The position numbers and the translations under genes were made by a program. Source: Prevotella lacticifex (GTDB lineage: Bacteria > Bacteroidota > Bacteroidia > Bacteroidales > Bacteroidaceae). From it: 64,000 bases of DNA. Location: contig NZ_BPTV01000001.1 in assembly GCF_019973375.1 (NCBI RefSeq), forward strand, positions 930,001-994,000, in the 5' to 3' direction. The notes below the pieces were generated by a model that saw only the letters and a list, made by a program, of their open reading frames with translations, had not been told where the DNA came from and searched no databases. This document shows, in pieces, positions 34,820 to 43,175 of this stretch (position 1 is the stretch's first letter; each line of letters starts with the position of its first letter).

Positions 34820-35578
34820 TCAATATTTGATGTCAGAGAGGAACAGTGCATACCCGGGTACGCTCTCGCCGGCATCGCTTCGTGATCCAGTCTCTAAGAT
34901 GCGCTGGAAGTCGTCGAGCGTTATCCTTCCGCGCCCCACGTCGACGAGTGTTCCTACCACTGCTCGCACCATATTGCGCAGGAAGCGGTTTGCCGTGATG
35001 ACAAACAGATGGCGGTCGCCACGGTCCTCGGCGAAGTTTCCGTCGATTCGCTCGAAGTGGGCATCGGTGACATTGCATATCGTTGTCTTCACGTCGGCCC
35101 CGGCCTTACAGAAACATTTAAAGTCGCGCTCGCCGACGAGCATCTGCGCGGCCTCGTTCATCAGCTGGAAGTCGAGCGGATAGTGCACCTCCCATGAGTA
35201 TCGGCCGAGGAACGGGTTCTTAGTTGTGTGTATATAATAATGGTATGTGCGCGATATTGCGGAGAAACGTGCGTGCATATCGCTGCCGACTGGCGATATG
35301 CCGTGGATGGCAATGTCGCGCGGGAGCATGCGGTTGAGCCTGTAGGCCAACTGCTTGCAGTCGGCGACCGTGTGCTCGTCGGCATCGAAGTGGGCCACCA
35401 TCATACTTGCGTTCACCCCCGTGTCGGTACGTCCGGCACCGGTGATGTCGATGGGCTGGCGGAGTAGGGTGGTGAGCGCCCTCTCGATGGTCTCCTCAAC
35501 GGTATTGCCGTTGGGCTGTATCTGCCAACCGTGATAGTTGGCTCCGTCGTAACTGAGATGTATGAAATATCGTTGCAT
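34820..35578 (-). CDS. truA: tRNA pseudouridine(38-40) synthase
   Basis: A 252-residue enzyme that isomerises uridines 38-40 in the tRNA anticodon arm. Catalytic D52 lies in GAGRTDTGV. The N-terminal YDGANYHGWQIQPN and C-terminal FLRNMVRAVVGTLVDVGRG blocks are typical. A terminator-ended small transcript lies 50 bases upstream on the same strand, which may act as an attenuator or be independent. Confidence 0.95.
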   Translation of the reverse strand: MQRYFIHLSYDGANYHGWQIQPNGNTVEETIERALTTLLRQPIDITGAGRTDTGVNASMMVAHFDADEHTVADCKQLAYRLNRMLPRDIAIHGISPVGSDMHARFSAISRTYHYYIHTTKNPFLGRYSWEVHYPLDFQLMNEAAQMLVGERDFKCFCKAGADVKTTICNVTDAHFERIDGNFAEDRGDRHLFVITANRFLRNMVRAVVGTLVDVGRGRITLDDFQRILETGSRSDAGESVPGYALFLSDIKY

Positions 35579-35628
35579 AAATCAATCTTCGTTTTATTAT
35601 TGGGTAAGTCCCATGTTTTGAAAAGTGC

Positions 35629-35717
35629 AAAAAAAATGCCTCCCGCTTCACAGCGCTAGGCACTCAATCTCAATAGGTATTAGCCTTTTAAGGTAAAAAG
35701 ATTGTATTCAGGATAAC
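35629..35717 (-). ncRNA. Probable small RNA or attenuated leader upstream of truA
   Basis: A strong promoter (35723-35754) drives a minus-strand transcript of about 90 nt. It ends in a hairpin with arms GCCT-GCGCT and AGCG-AGGC, directly followed by eight T. No ORF of useful length lies inside. The layout (promoter, about 90 nt, terminator) matches stand-alone Bacteroidales small RNAs such as the Bacteroidales-1 motif. It could equally be a truA leader that terminates early under some condition. Identity with a named Rfam family was not tested. Confidence 0.65.
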
Positions 35718-35722
35718 ACTTG

Positions 35723-35754
35723 CAAAGATAGGGAGTTTTTTGGACGTGTGCAAA
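35723..35754 (-). promoter_or_regulatory. Promoter of the small RNA upstream of truA
   Basis: On the minus strand TTTG (35751-35754), exactly 20 bases, TATCTTTG (35723-35730). Confidence 0.8.
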
Positions 35755-35944
35755 TTTTTACTTCAATATTTTTTGTGCTATGCAACATATTTTTAATAAT
35801 TGCATTTTTATTTGTCTAATATTTAGTTTTTTTCGTGAAAAGTGCTGCTTTGCCCCGTTATCAGCCGTGAGTTGGCCGATATTGGTTGCAGTAGGGCGGG
35901 ATGACACGTCTTGCCATCAATCTGTGAGAGTATGTCATATAAAC

Positions 35945-35989
35945 AAAAAGCCGTGTGCCGGTTCTCTTTCGAAAACTGGCATACGGCTT
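35945..35989 (-). terminator. Terminator of the AICAR transformylase operon
   Basis: On the minus strand AAGCCGTATGCCAGTT pairs with AACCGGCACACGGCTT across a short loop, then TTTTTG. Confidence 0.8.
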
Positions 35990-36019
35990 ATTTGTTCATT
36001 GCAATTACCGGAAAAACGA

Positions 36020-36220
36020 CTACTTTGAGCGGTGCTGCGACTTGCGGTTAGCCCGTTGCTGGCGGTATTTGGCTTTCTGCTTGGCGCTGCCGGAGCCATG
36101 TGCCCCGGTGATATATTTCTTCTTTTTCGCCTTCGTCTTTACCTTGTTGCCGTCGGTCTTCTCCTTGGGAGCACCCTTGAAGTTTATTCCGTTCTCAATG
36201 ATGTTCTGGAAATCGTCCAT
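36020..36220 (-). CDS. Small lysine-rich protein after AICAR transformylase
   Basis: A 66-residue protein starting 15 bases after the stop of the AICAR transformylase gene and ending shortly before a terminator, so it is placed as the operon's last gene. After an acidic start it is very basic (Lys/Arg in about one third of residues 18-66, for example KTKAKKKKY and KYRQQRANRK). That suits a nucleic-acid- or ribosome-binding peptide. I do not recognise a family. Confidence 0.6.
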   Translation of the reverse strand: MDDFQNIIENGINFKGAPKEKTDGNKVKTKAKKKKYITGAHGSGSAKQKAKYRQQRANRKSQHRSK

Positions 36221-36234
36221 TGCTGATTATTCTA

Positions 36235-37419
36235 TTAGTGGTGGAAGAGTCTTACTCCGGTCATTGCCATGACAATGCCATACTTATCGCACGTGGCAAT
36301 GACATTATCGTCGCGGATGCTGCCTCCTGCCTGTGCCACATATTCGACACCGCTGCGGTGAGCGCGCTCAATGTTGTCGCCGAAGGGGAAGAAGGCATCG
36401 CTGCCCAGACAAACGTTCTTGTTCTTTGCTATCCATTCTTTTTCCTCCTCGCGTGTGAACACTTCCGGCTGTCTTGTGAAGAGGTTCTGCCATGCACCGT
36501 CGCGCAGTACATCGTCGTGCTCGTCCTCAGAGAGGTAGACGTTGATGGCATTGTCGCGGTCGGCACGGCGGATACCCTCCTTGAACGGCAGGTTCAGCAC
36601 CTTCGGACTCTGTCGAAGCCACCACTCGTCGGCTTTCTCACCGGCCAATCGTGTGCAGTGGATACGGCTCTGCTGTCCGGCTCCGATACCAATGGCCTGT
36701 CCGTCCTTAACGTAACAAACCGAGTTGCTCTGCGTGTATTTGAGTGTGATGAGCGCAATCTTCAGGTCGCGGAGAGCCTCCGGAGTGAATTCCTTATTCT
36801 TTGTAGGCACGTTCTCGAACAACTTAGGATCGCTGAGGTCAACCTCGTTGCGGCCCTGCTCGAATGTTACGCCGAATACCTGCTTGTGCTCGATGGGGTT
36901 CGGGCGATATTCCGGGTCAATCTTTATGATGCAGTAGTTGCCTTTCTTCTTTGCCTTCAGAATCTCGAGGGCCTCGGGGTCGTAGTCGGGAGCGATGATA
37001 CCGTCGCTGACCTCGCGCTTGATGAGCTTCGCTGTGGCCACGTCGACCTTATCGCTTAGAGCGCAGAAGTCGCCGAAAGAGCACATGCGGTCGGCACCGC
37101 GGGCACGGGCATAGGCATTGGCGAGGGGAGTGAGCTCGAAGTCGATATCGTCGACGAAGTATATCTTCTTCAGTGTATCGCTAAGCGGAAGGCCTACAGC
37201 GGCTCCTGCCGGACTGACATGCTTGAACGATGCTGCGGCGGGCAGCGATGTGGCTGCCTTCAGTTCCTTTACTAACTGCCAGCTGTTCAGGGCGTCGAGG
37301 AGGTTGATGTAGCCTGGACGACCGTTGAGTACTTCGAATGGGAGTTCGCCCTCTTCCATATATACTCTTGAGGGCTTTTGGTTCGGATTACATCCGTACT
37401 TTAGTGCTAATTCTTTCAT
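36235..37419 (-). CDS. purH: Stand-alone AICAR transformylase (PurH C-terminal domain only)
   Basis: A 394-residue enzyme that formylates AICAR in the penultimate step of purine synthesis. It matches the transformylase half of PurH: SFKHVSPAGAAVG carries the catalytic Lys-His and LKYTQSNSVCYVKDGQAIGIG follows. The N-terminal IMP-cyclohydrolase domain of the usual 510-535-residue PurH is absent, and the N-terminus KELALKYGCNPNQKPS begins the domain cleanly, so this is a natural one-domain form. IMP cyclohydrolase must be encoded elsewhere. Symbol purH is used loosely. Confidence 0.9.
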   Translation of the reverse strand: MKELALKYGCNPNQKPSRVYMEEGELPFEVLNGRPGYINLLDALNSWQLVKELKAATSLPAAASFKHVSPAGAAVGLPLSDTLKKIYFVDDIDFELTPLANAYARARGADRMCSFGDFCALSDKVDVATAKLIKREVSDGIIAPDYDPEALEILKAKKKGNYCIIKIDPEYRPNPIEHKQVFGVTFEQGRNEVDLSDPKLFENVPTKNKEFTPEALRDLKIALITLKYTQSNSVCYVKDGQAIGIGAGQQSRIHCTRLAGEKADEWWLRQSPKVLNLPFKEGIRRADRDNAINVYLSEDEHDDVLRDGAWQNLFTRQPEVFTREEEKEWIAKNKNVCLGSDAFFPFGDNIERAHRSGVEYVAQAGGSIRDDNVIATCDKYGIVMAMTGVRLFHH

Positions 37420-37450
37420 ATAACTTATGTGGTATATGTAATTGTAATTG

Positions 37451-37481
37451 CAAAATTAACACAAAGGAACGAAATATCAAA
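37451..37481 (-). promoter_or_regulatory. Promoter for AICAR transformylase
   Basis: On the minus strand TTTG (37478-37481), 19 bases, TAATTTTG (37451-37458). Confidence 0.75.
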
Positions 37482-37532
37482 ATAATGCAAGAAAAAGTTG
37501 ACTTTGAATGTTCTACTAAGCGTAAAATTGTG

Positions 37533-37540
37533 TAATTTTG
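37533..37540 (+). promoter_or_regulatory. Putative -7 box for the 89-residue gene
   Basis: TAATTTTG lies 24 bases before ATG 37565. Its last bases overlap the TTG that would begin the longer frame, which argues for ATG 37565. Confidence 0.5.
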
Positions 37541-37564
37541 CATGTGTTTAGTACTAAGTATGTT

Positions 37565-37834
37565 ATGAAGAGAGATTTACGATTCCTTATTGTTGAACTC
37601 GGTCGCCGCCACTCCTTACTGAAGGAGGAGATAGAGGTCGACTTCGAGAAGGTCTCCGAGAAGCTTATGGAGAAGTATCACATCAACCTTGCGGCATCGT
37701 CGCTGCACAGGTTGTTGCATGCCATGAAACTCAAGTCGATAGAGAAGCCCAAGCGCAAGACTCTCGACAGGCTCTCCATCCTTGCTGGATTCCAAAACTG
37801 GGAGGAACTGCAGCGTGCTTTCTGGGGAGAGTGA
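37565..37834 (+). CDS. Small charged protein, possible DNA-binding regulator
   Basis: An 89-residue protein from ATG 37565. It is helical and charged, and ends with PKRKTLDRLSILAGFQNWEELQ. That block resembles the short element (TL..L..Y.GY..W..F) seen in the N-terminal helix-turn-helix regions of some Bacteroidota regulators. It stands alone with its own promoter and terminator. Function is unknown; a role as a small transcription factor is inference. Confidence 0.65.
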   Translation: MKRDLRFLIVELGRRHSLLKEEIEVDFEKVSEKLMEKYHINLAASSLHRLLHAMKLKSIEKPKRKTLDRLSILAGFQNWEELQRAFWGE

Positions 37835-37901
37835 TTGCCGGCAGGCTATTCTTTTGGAGCAATCGTTCGTTATGCTCCAATCACTTGTGTCATAATAAAT
37901 T

Positions 37902-37934
37902 AGGCTGAATTCCGTGTCGGAGTCCAGCCTTTTT
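37902..37934 (+). terminator. Terminator after the 89-residue gene
   Basis: Stem AGGCTGAATTCC/GGAGTCCAGCCT with one mismatch, a short loop and six T. Confidence 0.75.
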
Positions 37935-38065
37935 TCGTTGCATTCGCCCGAAGTTGCGGTTTGTTCGTAAGCTGTACCTGATATTTGACAGTTGCTTGTG
38001 AAACACCGCAGCCACATCATGAGCGTGATATATTCTGCTGTTTCTTTCTTGATGGCTATAAAAAT

Positions 38066-38102
38066 AAAAAGAGGCTCTGATCGAATCAGTAGCCTCTTTT
38101 TA
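38066..38102 (-). terminator. Terminator of rplS
   Basis: Near-perfect stem AAAAAGAGGCT/AGCCTCTTTTT with the inner pair CTGAT/ATCAG. The symmetric A and T runs mean it can work in both directions. It lies just after the rplS stop at 38121. Confidence 0.85.
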
Positions 38103-38120
38103 TTTTCTTGAAGTGGATTA

Positions 38121-38486
38121 TTACTTCTTCTCGGTGGTAATGGTCTTCTTCTCGCGGATGCGGGCAGCCTTACCAGTGAGGTTGCGCAGGTAGTAGAGCT
38201 TAGCGCGACGAACTTTACCACGCTTGTTGACCTCGATAGAGTCGATGTTCGGCGACTCGATAGGGAAGATACGCTCAACGCCAACGGTGCCCGACATCTT
38301 GCGGACAGTGAAACGCTTCTTTGTACCCTCACCAGAGATCTTGATGACTACACCACGATAGAGCTGGATACGCTCCTTGTTACCCTCGACAATTTTGTAA
38401 GCGACAGTGATAGTATCACCTGCTTTGAACTCAGGGAACTGCTTGCCGGTTGCAAATGCTTCCTCAGCAACTTTAATTAAATCCAT
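38121..38486 (-). CDS. rplS: 50S ribosomal protein L19
   Basis: A 121-residue ribosomal protein located at the 30S-50S interface. Typical blocks are [51 protein letters not shown] and [20 protein letters not shown] use ATG 38486, giving the normal length; the longer frame adds 20 residues that read the leader. It stands as a single gene between its own -7 box and terminator. Confidence 0.96.
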   Translation of the reverse strand: MDLIKVAEEAFATGKQFPEFKAGDTITVAYKIVEGNKERIQLYRGVVIKISGEGTKKRFTVRKMSGTVGVERIFPIESPNIDSIEVNKRGKVRRAKLYYLRNLTGKAARIREKKTITTEKK

Positions 38487-38581
38487 TGTTTTTTGATTAT
38501 TTGTTGTTTGTCGTCCCAACGCAACATGGCACAGTGACTCTTCCACGGCCAGCGGTTACGCCGAAAAGCGGTGCAAAGTTA
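38487..38581 (-). promoter_or_regulatory. rplS promoter and structured leader
   Basis: A -7 box TAACTTTG (38574-38581, minus strand) precedes a leader of about 80 nt before rplS. It contains short pairing segments around CGCTTTTCGGCG and CGCTGGCCGTGG. Ribosomal-protein leaders of this kind, including an L19 leader in flavobacteria, can mediate feedback control; equivalence here is not shown. Confidence 0.4.
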
Positions 38582-38718
38582 CGAAAAAATAATGAAACTC
38601 CTTTGATATTCGTCTCATATTTTTTGGTTTTTAACGTTCTTCTGTTTTTCTGCCTCTCCCGTTGCCCGAAAATACTGCTACTGAGCGTATTCCAACGCTC
38701 TCGTATTGTTCTTTGGGT

Positions 38719-39465
38719 CTATTCGAAATGGAATGTGAGGGCGATAATCTTTGAATGAGCCTCGGTTACGGAGTTGGTGTACGGGATGAGCTCACCGTTG
38801 CGCATCTGATTGACGTGCTTAGTGTCGAGGCAGTTGGTCAGTCCATACATGAACTTCAGCTCCGGACGTAACTTGAAGAAGGGTAGGTAGAAGTCGCAAC
38901 CCACACCAAACTCCAGGTATGTGTCGTAACTCTTGAGTTTGACGATGTCGTCGTTCTTCCCCGACAGGTTTATCATCGGGTTGATACCCACCAAGACGTA
39001 TGGCCGGTGGTTGTTCATTCGCGGTGCGGCGGCGATGATGTCGAGGGCTGAAGAGATGTATGCCGTCTTCAGCTCCTGCGTTTTCTCTGTTGGGTTCCCG
39101 TTGTTGTCGAGTTGTGTGAGGTTATGGAACATGATATGGCGGGTGCCGAAATACATGGCCGGTGCCACACGGAACTGGAAGTATGTGTTCAGGCGGAGCT
39201 CAGCAAGTACACCTACAGTGAATCCGTTGTCCCAGCGGTCCTGATCGGTGACGATGGTCTGTTCCACCTGTGTGCCGTCGGCCGACGTGATAGTCTGTGG
39301 CCCGCGGTTGACGAATTCGAGGTCCTGGAGGTGCGTTCCGACAAGTACACCGAAGTGCAAACTGCGCAAGTCGGTGTATGGACGGTTCTGCACTTTCTGG
39401 TCTTGGGCTCGCAGTGCCCCCGACAACAGTATCAATGAGAATATGATGATTATTCGGTATTTCAT
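38719..39465 (-). CDS. porT: PorT-family outer-membrane protein
   Basis: A 248-residue exported barrel protein with a signal peptide (about 1-20, ending LRAQ), then RPYTDLRSLHFGVLVGTHLQDLEF, the start expected of PorT-type proteins. It ends with IIALTFHFE, an amphipathic aromatic-rich strand. In Porphyromonas gingivalis PorT is needed for the type IX secretion system, which exports proteins with conserved C-terminal tails. No other por genes are nearby in this window. The family call is from overall resemblance. Confidence 0.75.
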   Translation of the reverse strand: MKYRIIIIFSLILLSGALRAQDQKVQNRPYTDLRSLHFGVLVGTHLQDLEFVNRGPQTITSADGTQVEQTIVTDQDRWDNGFTVGVLAELRLNTYFQFRVAPAMYFGTRHIMFHNLTQLDNNGNPTEKTQELKTAYISSALDIIAAAPRMNNHRPYVLVGINPMINLSGKNDDIVKLKSYDTYLEFGVGCDFYLPFFKLRPELKFMYGLTNCLDTKHVNQMRNGELIPYTNSVTEAHSKIIALTFHFE

Positions 39466-39646
39466 TATTATGGTAACGTCGCGATTTTCGTTTTATTGTA
39501 TTCCCACATCGTTTTGTTGCTGCTGTCGTCGCGTTTGTGGTTCTTAGTGCACGGAGGTTGTCGGCTCGTTTATTTCGATATTGTCTAAATATATTTAAAT
39601 TCCAAAATTTTCCCGTTATAAATCCGAGTATTTAAGATGGAATTAG

Positions 39647-39654
39647 TACCTTTG
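39647..39654 (+). promoter_or_regulatory. -7 box of the ferredoxin gene
   Basis: TACCTTTG, followed by a leader of about 70 bases to ATG 39731. No clear -33 box was found. Confidence 0.5.
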
Positions 39655-39730
39655 CAGTGTACAAAAGTAGGTAACTACAACCAAGGATAGTACATACTAA
39701 AACATTATTAAATTTATAAAGGATAAGATT

Positions 39731-39901
39731 ATGGCTTACGTAATTGGTGATGACTGTGTCGCTTGCGGTACATGTATCGATGAGTGCCCGGTAGGAGCAA
39801 TCTCCGAGGGTGAGAAGTATTCTATTGACCCGGACGCTTGCACAGAGTGCGGTACTTGCGCTAGTGTTTGCCCGCAAGAGGCTATCAGCCTTCCGGAGTA
39901 A
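39731..39901 (+). CDS. 2[4Fe-4S] ferredoxin
   Basis: A 56-residue electron carrier with two CxxCxxCxxxCP motifs (CVACGTCIDECP near residue 9 and CTECGTCASVCP near 37), each ligating one [4Fe-4S] cluster. This is the clostridial-type ferredoxin used with pyruvate:ferredoxin oxidoreductase and hydrogenases in anaerobes. It has a defined promoter box and a very strong terminator 30 bases downstream, so it is monocistronic and probably highly expressed. Confidence 0.95.
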   Translation: MAYVIGDDCVACGTCIDECPVGAISEGEKYSIDPDACTECGTCASVCPQEAISLPE

Positions 39902-39930
39902 TCACATATAGGATTACTTGTAAAGAGTTA

Positions 39931-39959
39931 AGAGGTTCTTCGGAACCTCTTTTTTTTTG
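39931..39959 (+). terminator. Ferredoxin terminator
   Basis: Perfect stem AGAGGTTC/GAACCTCT with a TTCG loop and a run of nine T. Confidence 0.92.
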
Positions 39960-40037
39960 TGCCTGTGGTTCATGGGGCAGTTCCATGAACTTCCTTTTGC
40001 TTGCTGCTGCTTCGGCATAAGCACAATCCTGCTTCTA

Positions 40038-40169
40038 CCAATGTTTGTGCTTTCCTTTACCTATGTTCGTGGCTGCACTCACTTATGTTCGTAGGCCCCC
40101 TGACTTATGTTTGTGACTACACTCACTTATGTTTGTATTTGCTATTACTTATGCTCGCATTCTCGCAAC
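40038..40169 (+). repeat. Six 22-bp units with TTATGTTYGT core
   Basis: Units start at 40038, 40060, 40082, 40104, 40126 and 40148. Each begins CYTATGTTYGT or a close variant and continues with 11-12 variable bases. The period is exactly 22 although the tails share little sequence. Confidence 0.85.
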
Positions 40170-40301
40170 GTCAGCTATAGCATCACTAATCGTATGTGCT
40201 TATATTGGTATCCACTATCGTATTATGACAAATGTAAATATTATTCATAATAGTAGCCTTGAAGTTTTACTCGATTAATCTGTTGGGAATCAGCGCATTA
40301 C

Positions 40302-40411
40302 AAACGTGGTCATTTGACGTTCTAAAATGGACTGTTTTGCAGTGTCAAACGGACCGTTTCGCACGATGAAATGGACCGTTTCGCAGTGCGAAATGGGCTG
40401 TTATGGAAATG
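40302..40411 (+). repeat. 22-bp palindromic repeat array, site 3
   Basis: Five units start at 40302, 40324, 40346, 40368 and 40390, with central units such as CAAACGGACCGTTTCGCACGAT. It is flanked by GGGAATCAGCGCATTAC and GGAAATGAGTAAAGATTTTTC, as at the other arrays. Confidence 0.9.
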
Positions 40412-40616
40412 AGTAAAGATTTTTCGCAGTCTTTGTTCTACGAATTCATCGTCCGGGTAGGTTCGTTAGTGGTTGGGATAGGGTAGGTAGCATCGTCGTT
40501 TTGCTGTTTCTGAATGATGTCATTAGTGATGGTCAGAATTCTATTGCCTGCTTCCATCCATGTACGGATTCAGCTGTTTGTCTTTATTTCGGCATTGGGG
40601 GGAATCGACAAGACAC

Positions 40617-40653
40617 AAAAAAAGGCGACAAGAGTCTAAGCTCTTGCCGCCTT
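40617..40653 (-). terminator. Terminator of the TonB-ExbBD operon
   Basis: On the minus strand AAGGCGGCAAGAG pairs with CTCTTGTCGCCTT around a short loop and ends in seven T. Confidence 0.85.
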
Positions 40654-40674
40654 GAACATACGGTATGATAATGA

Positions 40675-42117
40675 TTATTCTGTCTTACCTTCCTCTGTTC
40701 CTACAGCGAGAATCTTCTTAGCTGTCTCGTTGTTAGGATCGATGGCAAGCACCTTCTGTGCAAGTTCCTTTGCTTTGTCAATCTCGTTGGCGTTGTTGTA
40801 GTTGATAGCCTCGTTGATGTAAGCGTAAGTGAGCAACTGCTTGTTGGTGCTCGAAAGGTTGGTGATGGCCTCGTCGGTGCTGATGATCTTCTGGTTCAGC
40901 TCACGAACCTTGGCTTGGTCTTTCAGCTTGTCCTGTGCAATCTGAGCCTCCTGGAAGTAAGCGTAGTCAGCGATAGCCGGTGACTTCTTTGCCATAATCT
41001 CCCAAACGTCCATAGCCTTGTTGTAGAAGTCATTCTGCTGAGTGCCCTTAGCGGCATCGCCTTTCTTCTTGTATATCTCCGAGAGGTTGTTGTAGTCGTC
41101 GTAGCCTACTGATGTAGCCTGCTCGAGGTACTTCTGGCTGTAATCAAGAGCCTTGTCCTCCTGACCCAGTCCGAGGTAAGCCTGACTGAGTTTGCCCATT
41201 GGACGAAGGTCCTTAGGATTAATTTCCAATGCCTTGTTGAGACTTGTCACAGCATTCTGGTAGTCCTTGACGCCAAGCTGTGAGATGCCATAGTAATAAT
41301 AGTCGAGTGCCAGTGAGTCCTTGTTGTCCTTGAACATGTCCTTTCCATATTCGAGAGCATTCTGGAAGTCACCCTTCTCAGCTGCTGCATAGAGTGCGGC
41401 ACGAGAGAGATAGACGCTGTTGTTGAACTTTGCGAGACCGCGCTTAGCCACATTCACTGCATCGTCGTAGTTGCGGAGAATATAGTTGGCGTTAGCCCAC
41501 TGAGTGAAGTTTGTCTCGTCGTAGTTGTTGGCGTCGCCTTTCTTATACCACTCGACGGCATCCTTCATACCGCCAATGGTATTCTGCTTGTAGTACATGT
41601 CGGCCACCTTTGCCTCTATTTGGTACGATGGGTCAATCTTCTTGTACTCCTCCAGTTTGCGGATAGCCTCCTCAGGAGCTGCTGTGCGGTTCACGGTGAA
41701 GTAACGCTCGTAGGCAGTCTTGTTCTTCGGGTCTACGCTGATGGCGGTCTCGTACATTGCTGCTGCAGGTCCGGCGTCGCCGTTCTCTGCCTCTGCCACA
41801 GCGATATCGCCAAGGAGAATCCATGCGTCGCCGCAGTTGGCGAACTTCTTGTTGTCGGTGAGAGCCTGGGCGATGGCTTTAGCATCGTCGTATCTCTTTT
41901 CGCCGAAGTAAACCTTTCCTAAGGCTACGAGAGCCTCCGGATTCTTCTTGAACTCCTTTTGATACTTCTTTGCCAGTTCAGCAGCATCTGCCGACTTGGC
42001 TACAATGGCCTTGGAGACGGGCTCCAGAGCTGTCTGGTAGTTGACGTCCTGCGCCATTGAGGGTGCTGCCAATGCCATTGCAAGCACACCTGAGATGAGA
42101 TATTTGATAGCTTTCAT
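40675..42117 (-). CDS. Periplasmic TPR protein of the TonB cluster
   Basis: A 480-residue exported protein with a signal peptide (about 1-22, ending SMAQ) and about ten tetratricopeptide-like helical repeats (for example EALVALGKVYFGEKRYDDAKA and ALEINPKDLRPMGKLSQAYLGLG regions). TPR proteins are scaffolds. Together with the PstS-like lipoprotein it is the conserved last part of the ExbB-ExbD-ExbD-TonB cluster in Bacteroidales, so it probably assembles or regulates the energy-transducing complex in the periplasm (inference). Confidence 0.88.
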   Translation of the reverse strand: MKAIKYLISGVLAMALAAPSMAQDVNYQTALEPVSKAIVAKSADAAELAKKYQKEFKKNPEALVALGKVYFGEKRYDDAKAIAQALTDNKKFANCGDAWILLGDIAVAEAENGDAGPAAAMYETAISVDPKNKTAYERYFTVNRTAAPEEAIRKLEEYKKIDPSYQIEAKVADMYYKQNTIGGMKDAVEWYKKGDANNYDETNFTQWANANYILRNYDDAVNVAKRGLAKFNNSVYLSRAALYAAAEKGDFQNALEYGKDMFKDNKDSLALDYYYYGISQLGVKDYQNAVTSLNKALEINPKDLRPMGKLSQAYLGLGQEDKALDYSQKYLEQATSVGYDDYNNLSEIYKKKGDAAKGTQQNDFYNKAMDVWEIMAKKSPAIADYAYFQEAQIAQDKLKDQAKVRELNQKIISTDEAITNLSSTNKQLLTYAYINEAINYNNANEIDKAKELAQKVLAIDPNNETAKKILAVGTEEGKTE

Positions 42118-42199
42118 AATTCTTTGTTGTTGAACAAGTTAAACAATAAGTTTGTCAGTATGAACTTCTATGGTTCTGTTATTTGGTGCGTTTAATAGT

Positions 42200-43162
42200 T
42201 TACTCGGTCTTAACCTCTATCTCCCTCATCTGAACGTCGGCACTGTAGGGTAATAAGCTTGACCGGAAGATGATGAGCTGACCCTTAGGCCCTTGAATGA
42301 AATGGGCAAAACTCCATGGGAGTCCGTTGATAGGGTCGTTGATGAGTGCATATATTGTACGGATGAACGGGTATCTTCCGTTGAAGATGTAGGCCTGGTA
42401 AGGTTTCCAACTGTTCATTTCGGTTGCCTTATCCATCTTGCTTACCGACATCACGTGAATATTCTTCTTGAATGTGCAGTTCGTAGTGTCGCGCTTGTCG
42501 TTGAGCCAGTTAGAGCCGATGACGCCGATGGCGTTTGGTGTCTTCTCAACGAAGTCGATGACACCCTGACTTGTCTTTACGGCTGATGCGTTGACATTGC
42601 TTATGCCATGTCCGCCAAGAATTGAATCCTCGCAGAACTTTACTGTGCTTGACTTAGGATTGTCGAACACAATCTTTATCTTTCCCCGGCGCGAACCAGG
42701 ATAAATCTGACTCCAATCCGTTACCTCACCACTGAGTATCCGCTTTACATCCTTGACGGAAATGCAGGTGTCGTTGTTGTTCTTATTGACAATCAGTGCC
42801 AACGCGTCGTATGCAAGCTTGATGGCGGTGGGTTGGAAATTGTTGTCCTGAAGATACTTCAACTGTTTCGGTGTGAAGTCGCGTGATGTGATGGCAAGGA
42901 ATATCTTTCCGCGCATAAGCATGTCAACCTCATCGTATTCGTTGGTGTAGATGGGTTTCAACTTTGCCTCGGGATACATGTCCTGGAACATCTCGCGCTC
43001 TTCTTCGATGATAGGAGAAAAGCTTTCGTCAGAGGCGAAAGCCATCACCCCTGACGTCGGCGTATCTGTTCTACCCCCTTTGTGCTTCTTCTCCTCGCAG
43101 GAGGTGAAGAGCACAGAGGTGAGTACTAATCCTACTAATATGTAGAATATCGGTCTTTTCAT
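42200..43162 (-). CDS. PstS-like phosphate-binding lipoprotein of the TonB cluster
   Basis: A 320-residue lipoprotein (lipobox ending TSC near residue 22) with the PstS/PBP-like two-lobe fold: FASDESFSPIIEEE, the VKRILSGEVTDWSQIYPGS region and FIQGPKGQLIIFRSSLLP near the end. No PstABC transporter genes are adjacent, so it is unlikely to be an ordinary phosphate-uptake subunit. In Bacteroidales this gene travels with TonB-ExbBD. Ligand is unknown; phosphate is the default guess. Confidence 0.85.
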   Translation of the reverse strand: MKRPIFYILVGLVLTSVLFTSCEEKKHKGGRTDTPTSGVMAFASDESFSPIIEEEREMFQDMYPEAKLKPIYTNEYDEVDMLMRGKIFLAITSRDFTPKQLKYLQDNNFQPTAIKLAYDALALIVNKNNNDTCISVKDVKRILSGEVTDWSQIYPGSRRGKIKIVFDNPKSSTVKFCEDSILGGHGISNVNASAVKTSQGVIDFVEKTPNAIGVIGSNWLNDKRDTTNCTFKKNIHVMSVSKMDKATEMNSWKPYQAYIFNGRYPFIRTIYALINDPINGLPWSFAHFIQGPKGQLIIFRSSLLPYSADVQMREIEVKTE

Positions 43163-43175
43163 AATTGAGAAATAT

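Larger units (their letters stand above)
35579..36019. other. 440-base gap with small RNA and terminator
   Basis: It holds a small-RNA candidate (35629-35717) with its promoter (35723-35754) and the terminator of the purH-region operon (35945-35989). The 35755-35944 portion is A+T-rich and featureless. Confidence 0.75.
39902..40674. other. 770-base gap with two unrelated 22-bp repeat arrays
   Basis: No coding sequence is seen. It holds the ferredoxin terminator, a six-unit TTATGTTYGT array (40038-40169), a five-unit palindromic array (40302-40411) and the terminator of the TonB operon (40617-40653). Confidence 0.8.

Noticed and set aside
40038..40169. TTATGTTYGT units as a CRISPR with short spacers
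   Set aside because: The variable part is only 11-12 bases and the conserved part about 10, far below CRISPR sizes.
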